A stretch of 64,000 bases of DNA, from NCBI GenBank assembly GCA_964059195.1, contig CAXKWD010000006.1, positions 65,365,073 through 65,429,072 on the forward strand, read 5' to 3'. The notes under the pieces were generated by a model. It saw only the letters and a program-made list of their open reading frames with translations, was not told where the DNA came from and did no database searches. This document shows positions 10,882 to 22,677 of the stretch, in pieces. Made by a program: the position numbers and the translations under genes. The stretch is from Ectobius pallidus. Lineage: Eukaryota > Arthropoda > Insecta > Blattodea > Ectobiidae. How positions within the stretch are numbered: position 1 is the first letter of the stretch; every line of letters starts with the position of its first letter.

Positions 10882-12802
10882 CGGGATGAATATAATGGTT
10901 ATAAGTTGACTGCAATGTTGTTAACATTGAATTTGCATTTAAGTGTAAAATTATAACAGCAACGTTATCCACTCCTTCTTTACTCTATTTAAATTAATTC
11001 AAAGCGTTTATCGTGGTTATTCAACGACAAAATTGCTTCTTAGGCCTATAACCTTAGCGCTTGTGTTAGCAGGCTACGTTATCCAGATTATAACTTGAAT
11101 TTGGATACGGAAGATTCATTTTTATTCCACAGCATATTTTCATTCATTTCCCGATCGTGCTAACATGGCGGGAACTCGAGTTTCCTATACTCAGTGCCGG
11201 TAACCGGGTAACCTAACTTGCTATTTATGGTACTGCTGCTCTACTTACCCCACAGGTAAATCACTAAATTAAATCCTTTATGTTTATATATATATAACCG
11301 ATATATAGTGTTGCAGATATGGAATATAACCATATTTACTAGTTGAACACTACAATTTCAATCTCACCTGACTTTACTTCCTTTTAATATAGCCTATTTC
11401 TTAACATTGACGTAAGCTAATTCATCAGGCAGCTAGATTATCATGAACTTGTATTGGCTACTGCCGTTTTATTGATCGCATTACAGATTTAATTTTATAA
11501 GGTTGGTGTAGCATAAGTAAGTTTTTTTTATAGAAAACAGCTGATTGAAATTAACTTTCGTATTTTTACGCATTTTCACTTGTTTTTCCGTATCATAGGG
11601 AAAATTTACACGATACGTGTGTGTCAAATGTTTAACAGATTCTCAGAAATAGAAACAAATCATTTTCGTCTCGTTTTTTCTAACTCTTCCTCAATTCTTT
11701 TAAAACATACTTCCCAGACGAGTATCGCAATATATTATTCCAACACAAGTATGTTAAATTGAGTTTTCTAACAATCTTTGGAAGTTCGTGAAATTGATTA
11801 TCTTCTTTTGTAAATCTAATTATTTATCACCTCTTACGTGACATTCAGATTTGCGAAAACTGTCAATTTTCCACTTACGTTTTGAATGTACTAGAGCACA
11901 TTTATTTCAATCTGAACTACAAACGTTGATGTATTTACAGAAAATACTTTAGCTTTATATCTTAGAGCATTTATTATTTCTTCTTAACCCTTCTTTTGAC
12001 GATGCAGTTTTCTTTATGTCCATGGACTGGGTACAATTTGCAGCAGTCATTAGCACTGGGTTCACGTAATGTAGAGAGTTTTTGTGTGCCAGCTAAAAGT
12101 TTAATGTATGCATTGCAGTTATTTCCCAATTATTACCCTGTACCTTAAGCAGTGAGACTGAATTATTCACGAGGTTATATTCCGGTTAATGCAGTTATAT
12201 TCTTGCTGTCTTTGTTCATAGTCAGGCATGAACTTCCATCCTTTGTGTCTTGCTTATTTTATTCATTGCATTTTCAATATTATATCTCAATGCTTGCTTT
12301 TTCAATGAATTAGGGCAGTGGCTGGGTTGTTTATTTTGTGAAAACATACGCTATCTCTGATCACATTGGAAGGCATCCACTTAGCCTATATAATTTATTT
12401 AATATTTAATGCCAACATCACATAAGATTCCTAATTCTTGCAGACGATTAAGCAATAATAAATTTCCTTTGATGCATCAGTTGGAATACGTGATCGCCTC
12501 TGATTCGCAGTAAGAACTCTCTCCCTAGGGGTGATAGATTTTCGACATGGAGTAACCTTCAGCACAAGACATCTGGAAAAGATTTTAATCCATAGGATCT
12601 TTCTGATATTTAAGGATCTTCCTTCTTCTTCTTCTCTTCCAAAAACTAGGCCTAGCCCTCAATTTCACAATTTTAAAAGTCGCCCTATATCTCTTTTGTC
12701 TTTAGGATCAAACCCACTTTAGAATCCTGGTTCTATTCATTTATCCAGAATGGTCTTTCCAGTTTTAAGTTCTAGTTTACAATTTATTGTGAAAATATTC
12801 AA
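10882..12802. other. Unassigned DNA
   Basis: I see no supported feature. It is AT-rich with isolated AGGCCT words at 11042 and 12648. Confidence 0.4.
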
Positions 12803-12934
12803 TTACACTCTAATTTTAACAGATCTTAAGAAATTCATTTCATCAGTTTGAACATGACTAACATTATTTTTCTTCACTAGCCATGATTCACAGCCGTATA
12901 GCGGAGCAGGGACATCCATCATTATATAAAACTT
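12803..12934 (-). pseudogene. Relic of RTE-type reverse transcriptase, thumb region
   Basis: Read on the minus strand, 43 codons resemble the segment just after the RT core of RTE-type LINEs. The order is KFY, then LYGCESW (usually LYGSESW), then a HVQTDEMNFLRSV stretch (usually IQTAEMRFLRSV), then a stop. Flanking sequence on the minus strand is not open and gives no further domains. It is a small, old fragment of a retrotransposon polyprotein. It may belong to the same family as the RPRRR fragment at 25632-25820, since those two segments are neighbours in intact elements, but they lie 12 kb apart here. Confidence 0.6.
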
Positions 12935-13845
12935 GTTTGAAAGAATTACAAGTCTGAGTAATATTGATCTTGAAACTCAGTGTCTTGCAAAGGGACTAAG
13001 ACAATGGAGGTGTTCTCACTATAGAAACAATTTAATTCTAACTTCATCCATACGTATTAATAAATATTTAATAATAAGTTTATAAAATAAAACAATATTA
13101 ATTAATACAGTACCATTCTTCTTTATAATATTTTACTTGTAACTAATATCTTGCCTATAGATTTACATGGATTCTGTACTTTAAGGGTGTCGTTAAGATA
13201 CTATTAATATAATAAGCCTATTACAGTATGATCAAAAGAAAAATAACTTTTTTTCGTATTCTTCCATAACCTTAATTTTTTTTAAATTCTTATGATTTTG
13301 AGATAGAACTATAACACCGAATTCAGCACTGAACGTTCCAGTACATCTGTCTGGCTATTTAGGAGTAAAACATCGACTGATCCTTGACATAATTCCGCGA
13401 GTAGAAGTAACATTCCTTTTGCCTGACCTCATGAACTCATGAATTTCACATTATAAAATTATACTTTCAAGCTGCTAGTTATTCATTTCTTATACTATGC
13501 AGTGTATTGACTCAAATTTTATTGAGCCACTACTGAGATATCTGAAAACGGTAAATATCTTAACACCTATGCAAAATAAGTTGTCAGTCAACTGAAACGG
13601 GATAAGGTTTACTGCATACTTAGCCTACAAATGAAATCAAGATGCCTGCTTCTAGGGTACCTCTTTCCCATTATCAATACAGACACGAAAGTATAGCTCA
13701 TATATTAAAGGGGTACTGAACGAGATTTTTCACTTTATCTTGAAATAAAATATGATTCTCGCTAAGTGCAGAGTTGAAAACCATTTCTTTTTATGTTCGC
13801 TCATTCTCATTCTGTGAGCAATTTAAATTATAGTGTTGCAAGGCT

Positions 13846-13855
13846 GTGACGTCAC
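13846..13855. promoter_or_regulatory. Left sub-terminal GTGACGTCAC palindrome
   Basis: A perfect palindrome containing the CRE core TGACGTCA, about 138 bp inside the left end of the transposon. The same 10 bases recur about 130 bp inside the right end. It could be a transposase or host-factor site; the function is inferred from the symmetry only. Confidence 0.45.
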
Positions 13856-13894
13856 GCGGCTAACGCGCCGCGCCGTCAGCAGTTTTAGTTTGAC

Positions 13895-14416
13895 TTGCTC
13901 CGGAAAACGATAAAATTAATACCCTTCACTATAGGTAACCTTCAAGTTGGACAAAACGAATATGACCGTCTGGAAAAATCGCAAATATACGAACAAATTC
14001 ACAATGCAGCTATACACCTTTATCAACAAAGATGGGCAGTAGCCCAACATGGACACATCACAAGGGACTTTTTCCGCAACATACACATGAGACTCAAAAT
14101 GCACTGGATTAAACTTGATCACTTCGTCACTCAACTTTTCACTGGCCACGGCAACTTTGCAGCCAACTTAGGACGTTTCAATCTTGCCGACCATAACTTA
14201 CGCATCTGTGAAGACTGCGAAGCTGATACCATGTATCACATGCTTTACACTTGTCCTCGGTACCGCGAAGCCAGACTCCTAATTCTAGAAGCTGCTAGGG
14301 CAGACGAGGAAGCCTGGGCCCCTGACTTACAGTTCTGGACTCAGAAACACACCTTCCCTGTGTTAAAAAATTTCGCCAAGACAGCGCTACTCCAAAAAGA
14401 ACAGGATAATGAATAA
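13895..14416 (+). pseudogene. C-terminal part of LINE ORF2 (truncated)
   Basis: The 173 codons are open from the insertion edge to TAA at 14414-14416. The sequence is the region after RT/RNase H in R1- and I-like LINEs. It has a QLFTGHGNF motif and then a C-x2-C-x6-H-x4-C zinc finger (CEDC...YHMLYTC) followed by RYREAR, which is typical of these proteins. The first codon at the edge is TTG; there is no true start because the 5' end was lost on insertion. It makes no enzyme by itself. It resembles the C-termini at 18086-18520 and 48611-48997 but is not the same family. Confidence 0.85.
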
Positions 14417-14461
14417 TCCAACACATGATAGATGGCCTTTGGCCGGGCTATGCCCACTATC

Positions 14462-14520
14462 CCAGTCCGAGCGAGGTTTTTTGAGGGGTTTCCCTTGCTC
14501 ATAGGCAAATGCCGGACTGG
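14462..14520 (+). other. Conserved hairpin in LINE 3' UTR
   Basis: CCAGTCCG (14462-14469) pairs perfectly with CGGACTGG (14513-14520). The loop contains GAGCGAGGTTTT and GGGGTTTCCC. A homologous hairpin lies at 24099-24157, with three pairs changed on both sides so that pairing is kept. Stem-loops in LINE 3' UTRs are known to be recognised by the element's own RT, so this may be such a site. Confidence 0.65.
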
Positions 14521-14773
14521 CTAATAATCCCCTCACACAGATTCACGCACTGCTACATACTTTAGAAAACATCTCTACACAATACTAAACAAACACAACT
14601 AACGACAAGAAATCGACTTATGGCAAGAAAGTCAAACCCGCGCTAATACACAACGACACAAGTACACAGCCCAAACATGTCAATTTCACTACACATCCCA
14701 TCAGGAAGTGCATAAGGGCACTATTAGGTAAACACATCAAACAAATGGTTACCAAAATTTAGTTTGACCGGAG

Positions 14774-16600
14774 GTGATAAGCTTCATTGCTTGGCACTCC
14801 GGGGGTAAGGGAGGGCACAAAAAAAAGTGTTATGGTTGTTCAAATAATTCTGGTGTCCATAGAAATGTCGGTTACTATGCATTCCCTGATAAAGACAAGA
14901 ACAGACCTTTGTATAACAAATGGGTTTCTTGTAGGAAGCGTAAAAATTTTGTTCCAACAAAAAATCTAGAGTATGTGGGAAGCATTTTAAAGAAGATGAT
15001 TTTAATGAATCGGATATTTTAAAAATCAGAATATTCAAGGATGAAAAATTCAGGTGCCCTAGACTAAAAGATAATGCGGCACCTTCAGAGTTTTTAATAG
15101 GAAGTAAAGAAATTCCTTCTCCCAAGGAAAGGAAGTCTAATTACTTTAAAAAAAGAGGGAAGTGTAGGAATTAATTGATAATTCAATAACTGATTCTAAA
15201 CAAGAAAGAGAAACTACACAAGTTTATGAATGTATGCCTGTAGAATTGAAGGCTGATGCAGAAATACAGTGTGAGATAGGCACAGAAATTTATAGAGCTG
15301 CAAATTCTGTCTATATGAACTACATTGATGAACATGACACCTCGGATGAAAGGGATGAAGATTACGTCCCCGATGAAATCACTAATGAAGGAGAAGATGG
15401 CATAGAAAATGTCAAGTTGTCGGAAAAATATTCTTTTGTGTTTGTCTGTGTAAGTGCCCTTCTTACACTGTTCAGTATATGCCATACATGTGGCGCTCCA
15501 GTTAATGAACGTAAAGTTGAAACGAGAGGAGTAATGTTACGAATAAAAACTCATTGTATAAATGAGCATACATACGAGTGGTCTTCTGGAAGCATAGGTG
15601 GAAGTTTAAAAAGTAATGTGTTCATAGCCTCAGGAATGTACCTATGCGGATTAACATTTAATTATGTATTAGCTTTCTCAAATTCTAACTATGTAGATGC
15701 TATGAGTGATTTAAATTTACGTTTATGTGGAGATGGACAATATAGCCTAACTCCCCTGGTTTCTCTGCCAAGTATGTGACGTATTCCATTATGAATTTAG
15801 CAACGAATAAAATACTAGATTTTGTAATTGTACAAAGAGGAACTGTAGCTGGTGACATTGAAAGAGATGCTTGTGAAAAAATAATAAGCACAATGAATGA
15901 GAAACTCCCTATCGAATTGTTCCTAACGGACAGACATACAGGCATTAGAGCTTTAATGAAAAACAAATTTTCACACATACACCATGAATTTGATGTTTGG
16001 CACCTTGCTAAATCTTTCATGAAAAAGATTAACAATTTTCTGAAATCCTCCGTCATTCATGAATGGAAACAATCAATTTATAATCATTTATGGTGGGCAT
16101 CATCCACGTGTGAGAATGAAAGTATACTGCTAAAGGAGAAATTTACCTCAATTTTTAATCACATTGTTAACATTCATAGTTGGGAAGGTAATTAGAAATG
16201 CCATTCATGTGCTCACGATGTGCTAAGTGCTGATAACATTAAACATACTAAATGGCTCAGTAAGCATTCGCAAGACCACCATGACCTATATAACATAATT
16301 ATGAATACCAGATTTTTAAATTATATTACGCATCTCAATCATTTTTGTCACACAGGAAGTCTTGAATCCTATCATACGAACGTCTTAAATATGTACCAAA
16401 AAGAACCCATTTTTCATTTGAGGGCATGTATTTACGGTCAATAATAGCAGCTCTTGACCACAACTTCCATCAAGGAAAAAGAGTCGCGGGCGGTTCAGTG
16501 GAATTCTCTAAATCATGTGGAGATTGGGTTTATAAGGGAAAGTACGACAAGAAAACATTTGAGTGGAGGCAAAATCTTGTAAACAAAAACTGTCAATGAT
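14774..16600 (+). pseudogene. THAP-domain DDE transposase, frameshifted
   Basis: The N-terminus shows a THAP zinc finger: Cys codons at 14828 and 14837, the conserved aromatic and AFP-type segment, then C-GK-H-F at 14974-14988 in a different frame. Downstream come a CHTCGAPV segment, GDG (first catalytic Asp, 15732), PGFSAKYVTYS after another frame change, TDRH (second Asp, 15929), a FDVWHLAKS motif, HLWWAS and SLESYH (Glu, 16364). A C-terminal LRSIIAALDHN stretch ends with TGA at 16598-16600. I count at least four frame changes (about 14970, 15165, 15750, 16424), a stop or shift near 16193, and an apparent loss of about 40 residues before GDG. No start ATG is preserved. It would have cut and pasted the element at TTAA; it is now dead. 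Confidence 0.8.
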
Positions 16601-16717
16601 GTTAATGAACACACATCTCTAAAAATATATACTCAACAATAAAGAGTGCGACAATGAAACTAATATTATGTTGTGTTGGGGATGTGTAATGCTCCCTGTC
16701 CGACCCGAGCTAGCCAG

Positions 16718-16727
16718 GTGACGTCAC
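16718..16727. promoter_or_regulatory. Right sub-terminal GTGACGTCAC palindrome
   Basis: Identical in sequence and nearly identical in distance from the end to the palindrome at 13846-13855. G+C is locally raised on both sides (CGCGGC on the left, CGAGCGC on the right). Confidence 0.45.
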
Positions 16728-16860
16728 GAGCGCTGCTATACAGCGATACAACTCTGAAACGATAAGTTGGAACTAGTTTTCTTTTTCGCCATAGAGCTCT
16801 TATTCATTTGTAAATAATAATAAAAAATATATATAATTTTTTAGTTCAGTTCCCCTTTAA

Positions 16861-18064
16861 GTTAAATTGCGTATTAAACCGATCTAATCCAATAAACTCA
16901 TGTAAACGGGGATTCGTTACGATTTGAGTAGAATGCAGCATCGAGGTCAACACTGCCAGAAATTGGGATCGAATCATACTCTCGTTTGTTTTCACTACAT
17001 GTATCCGCGGGTCGTATTAAGTTCGTATTGAATACCATTGCAATGCTCTCTCGCTGTTACTGTACGCCTTACAATTTCAATATAACCGGAAATTATACTT
17101 TTTATTTAAGAAAACAGTGCTCTTTTCAACATTTATTCATCAAGCTTGATGGTCATCATTCACAAAATAAATCTGAGTCCTTGATTTGCTAATATATATT
17201 CCAAAATCGGCATATTTAGTTTTTACCTAAACATTAATTGGTTAACAAACATGTAAACATCTGCGATATGAACATGATACACATACAATACGATAGCCTA
17301 TATAATCAGAGTACTCAGATTGATTTGAGTACACCATGTAAACAGGGATATATGTCAGTAGATCATAGCCTATAGTAGGCCTATCATGTAAAAGAAATGT
17401 GCTCAGTTTATTTCTTTAATACATCATTTTAATTATAGTTCTGCAATAAAGAAACAAGCGTCAGAATATGGTATCTTTTCTTGTTTAGAAGATCGACTTT
17501 CCTTCTTTACATACAAACGAATCGGAAAAGAAATACTTCTATTTAGATATTGAACCAGAGGTTACGATTACAAAATTGATCTAGTGTTAGGGAGAGATTT
17601 TAACCTCGAGTCGAAGTTCTTCATATTAGGTATTGCATTTGAGCCCTGGATTCTATTAGTGGAACACACCTATAAGCCTACCTACAAAGGTCACCATGAA
17701 AAGGCCAGTCTTTATTCGTTCATATTGCGTACCTACAAGCATGTTGTTCCCTATCATCAAAACAACGTACTGAAGATGGCATTTTAAATGCCGAAATGCA
17801 TATACTACAAACTGCATAGGAAGAAAAGTTTCATGATTTCATCTTGTATTTTACCGTGTTTGTGATGGTTATGGTTATTATGGTGTGCTAACTGTTAGAT
17901 CTTCAATAATTTGTAAATATTTTAAAATTTAATTTTGTACATACCGGTACTTTAAATTTTAACAATTTTACGCCTATATTCATATGCATAACCAGGGTTT
18001 TCAACATTTGAGGATATTGTACATTATAATTTTGTACTTATTTTGAATTCTAACAATTTGACGG
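16861..18064. other. Unassigned DNA
   Basis: No supported feature apart from an imperfect direct repeat (about 17929-17975 and 18022-18068, sharing TTTGTAC, TTTTAACAATTT-type words and ACGCCTAT/ACGGCAT). Confidence 0.4.
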
Positions 18065-18672
18065 CATACCAGAAGGCACTGCCATATGTATCGAGAAGGA
18101 ACTTCCAGACAGAGCATTAGATTTAGTATTCTGAATCTACAGTGGACAAACAGTTATAATGGACAATGGACAAAGACAGTGTTTTTTCCAACAGCCAAAG
18201 ACAGACTAGACTCCAAGAATTACGAACCGAGTTTTATAATGACTCAATTTATGACAGAACATGGCAAATTCAAGTCATATTTTAAACGCTTTAAAATTGA
18301 TAATTCAAATGATACTTCATGCTCCTGTCTTCACCAGAATCAAACAGTCAACCATCTGTTATTTGAGTGCCCAGTGGTTGAACGACAGAGACACCTCTTA
18401 GAACTCCATTTTGATTTTTGCAACATAAGATTCGAACCACCTTTAACACAAATGTTCAAAAAACAGTGTTGTTTCACACAGTTCCAGAAATTTGTCAGTG
18501 ACATTTTCAAGGTTTTGTAGAGATAAGTGTTACAGATTCATGGCAAAATTATTTCATATTTCTTGTATTGATTCGCAATAACATATTTTAGTATGTATTT
18601 TGTTAAACTATAGCCCTAGCATATATTTGTACAGTAGGGCTTTTTCTCGTTGGAGACACAATAATAATAATA
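18065..18672 (+). mobile_element. 5'-truncated R1-like LINE with (AAT)n tail
   Basis: A 3' fragment of the same clade as the large element at 36788. It keeps the C-terminal coding part, about 150 bp of 3' UTR and an ATAATAATAATAA tail at 18660-18672. No target-site duplication is visible, so the 5' border is approximate. A frame change near 18090-18130 separates an ELPDRAL segment from the main open frame, which shows decay. Confidence 0.75.
18086..18520 (+). pseudogene. C-terminal part of R1-like LINE ORF2
   Basis: The order is TKTVFFPTAKDRL, then FMTEHGKFKSYFKRF, then a C-x-C-x8-H-x4-C zinc finger (CSCL...VNHLLFEC), then VERQR. The same order of motifs occurs in the intact C-terminus at 48611-48997, which makes the clade assignment firm. 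The first codons before about 18125 are out of frame with the real protein. The segment lies after RNase H and is thought to bind nucleic acid during target-primed reverse transcription. It ends at TAG 18518-18520. Confidence 0.8.
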
Positions 18673-19204
18673 AGGTGGCTTGGTACATACTTATATTATT
18701 GTAATATATCCCCTCATCGAAAAGATGAATTACGTAGTTACAAGAGCCTATGTGTACATGAAATTACAGGTATCATGCTGTTTCTAGGTTATGAAAGAAT
18801 TGAGTCATAATTCATTAAGAAGTAAGCAAAATAAAAGTTGATCCCATTTAAGGTGTTAAATTTATGTAATGATGTTCCCATCAAAGTTTAACTACTCGAC
18901 TTGCCTCCCTAGCACAGTTATTTCGTATTCGCAGCGCCATCTTCCAAGTATGTGACATGCCCCAGTTCCAAACTTCTCACAGATACTGTCATTAATTTTA
19001 ATTGCTCGTTCATCATTAAACGGTATGTTCTGAGAGCGGTGGGAATTATTCTGTACACACAAAGCTTTTATTTTCTCACAGTACCAAAAAAGTAACAATT
19101 ATTGTATATATATAAAATCGGAAATAAATTGAGCACAGAAGTATAAACGAATAGTTAGTCTTAAGTGATTTGCTAAAGATTAGACGTTATAATATTATTA
19201 TTAA

Positions 19205-19490
19205 TCAATTAGCCAACCATGACATCCCCTTCAATGGTTCAAGTTTTGGGTTGATGCTCTCAGATTTTGAACATTCGGCACGTGAAAGTGGTAAGATTGT
19301 CAAACTTACGCACCGACCGCATTTATCCCTAGGACTAATCCTGGTATTAGAAGCTGTGTCGATCCCAGAGCCTTAATGCACCAGAAGGCTTAGGCCAATT
19401 GAAAAATCTTAATGTCCTCATCTTGGATCGATCCTTCCTGTTTGTAGTCCACTGCCTAAACAATAAATAGCTACGACGTGGCATACCCCT
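19205..19490 (-). mobile_element. SINE family 2, diverged copy
   Basis: It aligns along its whole length with the better copy at 22369-22677: CAGATTTTG, ACATTYGGCAC, GTGGTAAG, TTACGCACCG-CCGC, TCGAYCCCAG, CCAGAAGG-TTAGGCCAATTGAAAAATCT and the tRNA-like head GGATCGATCC...TAGCTACGACGTGGC near 19440-19485. Read on the minus strand, the head comes first. The tRNA-like boxes are degraded. Confidence 0.7.
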
Positions 19491-19587
19491 TTCGTATTGT
19501 AGGTCTACTTGCTACGTGGTATTTGTTATGCGTCACCATACGCAACATTGTACATTATTTCCATATCTCATTTTGCCCATACGCAGT

Positions 19588-21079
19588 ATATATTATTATT
19601 ATTATTATTATTTATTATTTTGGAGTATGTAGAGCATAGCGATTCCATAGACTAAGTCTAGAATAAAATGGATATAAACAATATAATGTTCAGATACTTA
19701 CTGTGTCACACATAAAAAATTCATTCATGACATAAAAGGCTTTATTGAGCAGCCAGTTTTTAATTATCTTTATAAAAATTGTTTTGTAAATTTCAAATGC
19801 TTCTATTGGGATTTTTAAAGTCATAATTTCATAATTCTGCATTGTCTTTGTTAGCCTGCATTTTAGTATGTGTGCAAAATTATGTTTCTGGTATCATAAT
19901 TATGTATGTAATTTCTCCTTGAGAATTTAGAAATGTTATCTTTTAGAAATATTAGCAATTCAAAAGAATATAAACTAGCTAATGCCACAATTCTTTCTTT
20001 TATGAACAAAGGTCTACAGTGAGCTCTAAATCTAGAATTTCTTAAAATTCTTCTAATGGCTTTCCTCCACTTAATAATTACAATTTCCTCATAAAATGAG
20101 ACCGTATTTTATAATTGATTGAAAATAGGCCAGATATGCTACTCTGATATGACCTTTTGGTATATAATGTCTAAGATTTCTCAGTAAGAATAAATTACCA
20201 GAAAGTTTGCTACAAATGTAGTAAATATGAGGCTCCGAAGATAATTTAGAATCTGAAAAGATACCAATTATCGTAAACGACTTGTCTCCACCTTCGTTAA
20301 ATTATAGAGAAAAAAATTACTTCTTCGTTTTTAGCCTCGTTCTATAAAAAACCATTGGCACAGAACCATGTTTTTTCTTGAGATAAAAAAGTTCTAGCAA
20401 GTTTTCAAACTATCAAAGTTAGCATTGCTATTCATAAGGGTTGTGTCATCAGCATAAACGACAGAGTAAGTATCGACATTGTACATTAAATCATTCATCA
20501 TAATAATAAAACGTAATGGGCCTAATACAGAACCTTGAGGGACTCCAGAATGAATTTGTAAAATTTCAGATCTATTACCATATATTTCAACACACTGTTT
20601 ACTATTTGTTAAATGTGATTTTTAGAATATTTAGATCAAAATCTTTTATACCATAAAATTCAGTTTATTCAGCAATATCTGATGTGATACGCAATCGAAC
20701 GCTTTGCTGAGATTACAGAAAGTAGCGTGAACAGAGAGTCTGTTTTCAAGTGAATTTACTATGTGGTTTACGAGAACAGCAGACCATTTCTGAATCCATA
20801 CTGATTTGAGACAAAAAGCATATTACTTTCAAAGTATTCTTATAGCAGAATCTTCATGCACATTTAAAAAACTTTTGAGAAAACAGATAGTATGGAGATA
20901 GGACGATAGTTAGCTGGATTTAGTTTGTAGTCCTTTTTGTACACAGGTACAACTTTGGATATTTTCAACAACTCAGGGAAAACGCCCAAATGCAAACTTC
21001 TATTTATACGCGTACACATAGTCAAGGGAACTAATATAACTGAGATTATTTCTTTCAGTAGCTTATTTATTTATTTATT

Positions 21080-21124
<45 letters not shown>

Positions 21125-21690
21125 TTTTGGCCCTCCACCGCCCCCGGAGCCCTCGACCATAGGCCATACTCCGGTCCCAACAACTTTTCGGCGCTTGCGT
21201 TCTATTGCTCTACTTTTCGTTCTTGTGTATTTTGCGCACTTTCAGTAGCTTAGTGGACATATAGAAAATTATCTTTATAGATTCTGAAACTTTCAGTGAA
21301 CTAACAATTTTAAAAACTTCATCAACTGATATTTCTCGCCACTTGAAATGTAAGTTAGAACGTTGTAAATTTTTAAGCAGTTCATCTGCGGTCATATCAG
21401 GGAGTGAAGCATTGTCATTTATTTCTTTAGGAATATTAATGAAATACTGAGTGAGCGTATTTGGGGTAATATTAATTCTTTCACTACTCATTGTCATAGA
21501 ATTCTTTTTTTATCAAAGTCCACGCTGCTTTCGACTTATTTTCAGATGCTTGAATATTTTTGCATTGGCGTTTAATTTAGCTTGTCCTATGGCATGTTTG
21601 TATTCTTTATTCGGTCTTAAATAAGCTTCTTTGGCCTTCAAGTTATTAGTGTCACAAAATATTGAGTACAAGCACATATCTTTGTTTTAA
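19588..21690 (-). pseudogene. Jockey-like LINE ORF2 relic
   Basis: Read on the minus strand, the order is: a pre-RT linker (ASENKSKAAWTLI near 21540); a 95-codon open piece at 21210-21497 with LPDMTADELLKNL and EISVDEVFKIVSSLK; the RT core with GVPQGSVLGPL (about 20529-20546) and YADD (20445-20456); and the C-terminal motif KNWLLNKAFYVMNEFF (about 19715-19760). It ends in a trinucleotide AAT-type tail at 19588-19616. The PQGSVLGP-YADD-KAFY order is that of Jockey-type elements. Several frameshifts and stops make it inactive. The endonuclease part is missing. A retroposon splits it at 21066-21238. Confidence 0.85.
21066..21238 (-). mobile_element. 173-bp retroposon inside the Jockey-like relic
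   Basis: A 14-bp direct repeat, CTTTCAGTAGCTTA, lies at 21052-21065 and 21239-21252. The insert, read on the minus strand, has about 110 bp of unique GC-rich sequence, including GACCGGAGTATGGCC and CCGGGGGCGG, then a (AAT)n-(AAAT)n tail of about 60 bp. It could be a SINE without a recognisable tRNA head, or the last 110 bp of a LINE. It postdates the Jockey-like relic. Confidence 0.85.
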
Positions 21691-22368
21691 ATATTTACAA
21701 GTTCGTTATTATGCCATCTGAGAAACTTTTACCTTTCATTCTGCGAGTCCTTAAAAGGAAAAATGTATTGAACAAACGGAACAACTAATTAAAAATACTG
21801 TAAATAAACATACATTTGAATCACAGTTAGATAAAAGCTATTCCCAATTTATGGTTTCCAATTCGTGTTAAAAATTCTTAGAGGCATTAAAGTGACATCA
21901 TTTTTTGTTTTCACAATTTCCGTATTAACTTGTGTGATAATGCATTTATGATCATTAACAGACCTAAATAACAGACCTGAGTTCTATACACACACACACA
22001 CAATAGCCGGTGTTCAATGATTAATTGAAGTTACAGGCATGAAGATGTTTCTGTGTTCTGTCCTTATGAGTTTATGAAAAAAATTTCACCTGCGTGCAAT
22101 AAAACGAAAGTGCTAAAATTATGAAGGTAGATATTTACCATTGATTGTAATTTCACATGTTCTTAGGCCTTTATTGGATTGGTCACTGATTCATGAGATA
22201 TGTGCAAGTTAGGTTTGATTTTGTAATAGTTCCTGATATAAATGATGAATAATTAATTAGGAACGAAGATAAAAAAATGAAAGCCTGATTTTGGAGACTT
22301 TGTGATGGTAATTAAACACTGTGCACATTATAAACTCATTTAAGTCCATAAAGTAAAATTATATATAT

Positions 22369-22677
22369 GTAAAAGGTAAAGTGATCCCTATACAGGCCAT
22401 GGAGGCCCAGAGGGTTACAGGAGGTTGAGGCTCCCAGATTTTGGACATTTGGCACATGAAGGTGGTAAGGTTGTCAGCCTTACGCACCGGCCGCCTTTTA
22501 CCCCCCAGGAATGCTCCTGGTACTCATTTATGTTAGAGGCTGAGTCGACCCCAGGGCCATAGGGCCACCAGAAGGATTAGGCCAATTGAAAAATCTCAAC
22601 GACCTCAACGGGAATCGAGCCCGCGACCTTCCGATTTGTAGCGCAGCGCCTCAACCACTACGCTACGGCGTACCCTC
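22369..22677 (-). mobile_element. tRNA-derived SINE, family 2, best copy
   Basis: It is flanked by ATTATATATAT at 22358-22368 and 22678-22688, a low-complexity but exact 11-bp repeat. Read on the minus strand, it begins with a tRNA-like head with A box TAGCGTAGTGGTTG and B box GGCTCGATTCCC. It has a 230-bp body and ends in CCTGTATAGGGATCACTTTAC followed by a pyrimidine/A tail. Related copies are at 19205-19490 and 36467-36595. Polymerase III transcription and LINE-dependent mobility are inferred from the family type. Confidence 0.82.

Larger units (their letters stand above)
13895..14757 (+). mobile_element. 5'-truncated R1/I-like LINE nested in the Kolobok-like element
   Basis: The 11-bp direct repeat TTTAGTTTGAC lies at 13884-13894 and 14758-14768, and the DNA between is an 863-bp insertion. 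It holds the last 173 codons of a LINE ORF2 and a 341-bp 3' UTR containing an 8-bp hairpin stem, and it ends in a short A run (ACCAAAA). Joining the flanks at one copy of the repeat gives continuous transposon DNA, so the LINE arrived after the DNA element. The truncation falls within the ORF. Confidence 0.88.
13709..16856 (+). mobile_element. Kolobok-like DNA transposon, full length but decayed
   Basis: TTAA at 13705-13708 and 16857-16860 flanks 3,148 bp. The left end reads AGGGGTACTGAAC (13709-13721); the right end read inward is AGGGGAACTGAAC (16844-16856), 12 of 13 identical. Inside is a decayed gene for a protein with a THAP zinc finger followed by a DDE-type core, and a later LINE insertion at 13895-14757. 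A TTAA target with a THAP-DDE protein is the signature of the Kolobok superfamily as I know it. PiggyBac also uses TTAA but lacks this protein. Both sub-termini carry the same 10-bp palindrome. Confidence 0.8.
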
